Of a stretch of 8,128 nt of DNA, positions 6,827 through 8,128 are shown in pieces (position 1 is the first letter of the stretch; each line of letters starts with the position of its first letter). This DNA comes from DAOSVX01 sp964616495 (GTDB taxonomy: Bacteria > Bacillota_I > Bacilli_A > RF39 > UBA660): positions 1 through 8,128 of the forward strand of contig CAZTRF010000044.1 in assembly GCA_964616495.1 (NCBI GenBank). Direction: 5' to 3'. The translations under genes and the position numbers were made by a program. The notes below the pieces were generated by a model. That model was not told where the DNA came from. It did not search any database and was given only the letters and a program-made list of their open reading frames with translations.

Positions 6827-6848
6827 TCACCTCATCATAATTATAACA
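6827..6848 (-). promoter_or_regulatory. Extended -10 promoter and ribosome binding site for priA
   Basis: TGTTATAAT lies at 6848-6840 on the minus strand (perfect -10 with TGn extension), directly after the T-run of the Fic terminator. GAGGTGA follows at 6833-6827, 5 nt before the ATG at 6821. No convincing -35 is present. A start about 7 nt after the box would fall on the ribosome binding site, giving a leader of only about 12 nt. Its position right behind a terminator makes this the most believable promoter in the window. Confidence 0.55.
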
Positions 6849-6880
6849 AAAAAAATCCAAAAAGTATTTTATTTGGATTT
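6848..6880 (-). terminator. Intrinsic terminator at the end of the Fic gene
   Basis: The minus strand forms an 8-bp stem AATCCAAA / TTTGGATT (arms 6879-6872 and 6861-6854) with a 10-nt loop, followed by a run of eight T (6855-6848), part of which overlaps the second arm. The first arm starts within the Fic stop codon (TAA at 6881-6879). This is the clearest Rho-independent terminator in the window, although its stem has only two G-C pairs. It separates the Fic gene from the priA block. Confidence 0.7.
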
Positions 6881-8018
6881 ATTCCAGAACTAATCGTTTT
6901 ATTTTATTGGGATCATCGTCTATTCTTGACTTATTAAGTTTTAAAACCTCATTAGGGGTATTACCAAACATATTAGTATGTGTAGTTCTTTCAATCTCTA
7001 ATATTTTCTTATCTATTAATGGTAATAGCATAGTTTCGTATATTTCTTGAACTTTTTTTCGATCATTATGATAGTTAAAAAAGGTTGCAAAATCACAAAC
7101 AGTTTTTATTTGGTTATGCATCGTTAAGTAATATAAAATAGTTTGATAATCGGTAGCTGATAGTTTTTCAGGTGTAGTACTAGCAATGCTTTGCATAACT
7201 GATTCTTTTTCAAGCTCTAGTTTAACAGTTTTCATCATATAATTAACAAAAAAAGTAAAATCGCTAAAAGTTCTAGCATCTTCAATTACTCGATCATACT
7301 CTCCACGATGGAAATTAATTCCTCTATTAAAAATAATATAAGGAAATGCCCTATTATTTAATAAATACCACATAGCTGTTGTTCTTGATGTTCTTCCATT
7401 AGCATTGTAATAAGGATGAATATAAACTAAATACAAATGCAGAATTTGACTCTTTATATAATAATCAGTAGAACTTTCAAAAGTTTCTCTACTATTTAAA
7501 TAATCTAAATAGCAGTCCATAAAAACATCTAATTCAGAAGACGGCATTCCTTCAATAGGATCCAAATCTAAACGAGGGCCCACTATAAATACTTTATCTT
7601 GACGATAATATTTGCCCATTGTTTCTATTTCTTCTTGAGTTAATATTCCGGCACTTAATAAATCATATAATTCTTTTAAAGTATCTTTATTAATTGGATA
7701 ATTTTTTAAAATATAACGATAACCATTATACAAATTTAAAATTCTTTGCCTTCTTTCTGCATCGGAAATATTCATAGTAGTTTTAGTAATTTGTTTAATA
7801 AGTTCAATATCGTCGTTGTATCCTTCTACACTATTATTGGCTTTTATTTCTTGAGAAAATAAAACTCTTTTAGCAAAATTCAGGTTATTTAAAAGAGGCT
7901 CTCTATCTAAAAAGTCATTTAATTCATCTTTCATAATTGAAAGATGATCAGGAGTTATAAAAAATCGTTTATTATTTTCAGTTTTAAAATCAAAATATTT
8001 TCTAGATACATTAGCCAT
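6879..8018 (-). CDS. Fic-domain protein with variant active-site motif
   Basis: Fic-family protein of 379 residues; such enzymes usually transfer AMP or another phosphate-containing group from a nucleotide to a target protein. The active-site loop is HPYYNANGRTSR at 201-212 against the consensus HPFx[D/E]GNGRxxR. The catalytic histidine (H201), N207, G208, R209 and R212 are kept, but the metal-binding acidic residue is Asn (N205) and the next Gly is Ala (A206). GKYYRQDKVFIVG (135-147) matches the flap that positions the target. An upstream NNSVEG (61-66) resembles the inhibitory helix motif [S/T]xxxE[G/N], with Asn for Ser/Thr and E65 as the candidate autoinhibitory Glu. The C-terminal ~100 residues look like a helical, possibly winged-helix, domain (YQTILYYLTM onward). 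The ATG at 8018 has AGAGGGAA upstream. No antitoxin-like small gene lies next to it. Ends in its own terminator, so probably monocistronic. Targets cannot be read from sequence. Confidence 0.9.
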   Translation of the reverse strand: MANVSRKYFDFKTENNKRFFITPDHLSIMKDELNDFLDREPLLNNLNFAKRVLFSQEIKANNSVEGYNDDIELIKQITKTTMNISDAERRQRILNLYNGYRYILKNYPINKDTLKELYDLLSAGILTQEEIETMGKYYRQDKVFIVGPRLDLDPIEGMPSSELDVFMDCYLDYLNSRETFESSTDYYIKSQILHLYLVYIHPYYNANGRTSRTTAMWYLLNNRAFPYIIFNRGINFHRGEYDRVIEDARTFSDFTFFVNYMMKTVKLELEKESVMQSIASTTPEKLSATDYQTILYYLTMHNQIKTVCDFATFFNYHNDRKKVQEIYETMLLPLIDKKILEIERTTHTNMFGNTPNEVLKLNKSRIDDDPNKIKRLVLE

Positions 8019-8043
8019 TAAGATTCCCTCTTTTTGGAAAGTA

Positions 8044-8071
8044 TAATATCACAATAATAAAAGAAGAACAA
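8044..8071 (-). promoter_or_regulatory. Weak candidate promoter for the Fic gene
   Basis: TATTAT at 8049-8044 (five of six bases of TATAAT), with TTGTTC at 8071-8066 as a poor -35 and a 16-nt spacer. The box ends 25 nt before the Fic ATG. It lies between the end of the upstream acidic-tail gene and the Fic gene, where a promoter is expected, but in AT-rich DNA such matches are common. Confidence 0.3.
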
Positions 8072-8087
8072 TAAATTTATTCTTCTT
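8050..8087 (-). terminator. Weak hairpin at the end of the upstream gene
   Basis: Arms AAGAAGAA (minus strand 8087-8080, in the Glu codons before the stop) and TTCTTCTT (8068-8061) pair over 8 bp around an 11-nt loop, followed by TTTATTATT. The stem has only two G-C pairs and the T-stretch is interrupted. It overlaps the stop codon in the same way as the Fic and pgsA hairpins, which is the main reason to list it. Confidence 0.3.
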
Positions 8088-8128
8088 CCTCTTCAGCATA
8101 TTCATCTTCTGATTCTTCGTCTGTACTA
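8077..8128 (-). CDS. C-terminal tail of an acidic protein, possibly RNA polymerase omega subunit
   Basis: The minus strand is open from the window edge to TAA at 8079-8077 and encodes STDEESEDEYAEEEEE. Only these 16 residues are visible. In Firmicutes the gene upstream of priA in this block is often rpoZ (omega), or coaBC after it, and omega or delta subunits in low-GC relatives can have acidic tails, so rpoZ is a reasonable guess from context. Other acidic-tailed proteins fit equally well. The reading frame itself is supported by the clean stop, the following Fic leader, and the consistent strand of all neighbours. Confidence 0.45.
   Translation of the reverse strand, partial: STDEESEDEYAEEEEE

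Noticed and set aside
6822..6860. Longer priA start at 6860
   Set aside because: It would begin inside the Fic terminator and before the TATAAT, with no ribosome binding site. The extra 13 residues (MDFFCYNYDEVTI) do not resemble PriA, while the ATG at 6821 has a good site and the family N-terminus.
1215..8018. Mycoplasma-type code with TGA as tryptophan
   Set aside because: rlmN ends at TGA exactly at its expected C-terminus with a 4-nt overlap to the next start, and tryptophans in conserved motifs (e.g. NPWPMA of Fmt) use TGG.
6879..8128. Fic gene as the toxin of a toxin-antitoxin pair
   Set aside because: No small antitoxin-like ORF lies beside it. It is a long Fic protein of the self-regulated type and ends in its own terminator.
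1..8128. CRISPR arrays, tRNA or rRNA genes, riboswitches, insertion sequences
   Set aside because: Read for spaced repeats, cloverleaf-like segments and transposase motifs; none found. The gaps between genes are all under 100 bp.

Overview
The window is a junction of two unlike DNAs. Positions 1 to about 710 are GC-richer (about 57-63% in 541-660 by hand count). They carry, on the minus strand, the 3' end of a Bacteroidota-type DNA topoisomerase I gene (topA) and the start of an unrecognised gene that overlaps it. From about 710 to the right end the DNA is very AT-rich (about 25% GC in 781-840). It carries tightly packed minus-strand genes typical of a small-genome, low-GC Firmicute, such as an uncultured RF39-like Bacilli or a relative of Acholeplasma or Erysipelotrichia. 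TGA is used as a stop (rlmN ends in it), so this is not a Mycoplasma/Spiroplasma code-4 genome. The organism assignment is an inference from composition and gene content.

The AT-rich part, read in transcription order from right to left, contains: the last codons of a gene with a very acidic C-terminus (8077-8128); a Fic-domain protein (6879-8018); a terminator overlapping the Fic stop codon; priA (4638-6821); fmt (3667-4605); an unknown single-pass membrane protein (2999-3652); a CDP-alcohol phosphatidyltransferase, probably pgsA (2317-3006); a perfect 14-bp inverted repeat; rlmN (1215-2237); and a PP2C-type protein phosphatase (prpC/stp), cut off after about 170 residues where the GC-rich DNA begins. 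The order priA, fmt, rlmN, prpC is the conserved Firmicutes block (in Bacillus: priA-def-fmt-rsmB-rlmN-prpC-prkC-rsgA). Here def and rsmB are absent from the block, and the membrane protein and pgsA stand in their place.

Functionally the block combines replication restart (PriA), translation initiation (Fmt), ribosome and tRNA methylation (RlmN), phospholipid head-group synthesis (PgsA) and Ser/Thr dephosphorylation (PP2C). Genes are joined by 4- and 8-nt overlaps or short gaps with AGGTGA-type ribosome binding sites. Several starts are preceded by TATAAT boxes only 15-18 nt from the ATG, implying very short leaders.

The most consequential observation is the abrupt junction near 705-716. It fuses a truncated PP2C gene out of frame to topA and most simply reflects a chimeric assembly. 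I found no CRISPR array, tRNA, rRNA, insertion sequence or convincing new multi-gene system. The items most worth follow-up are the variant Fic active site, the unknown membrane protein coupled to pgsA, and the short-leader promoter pattern.
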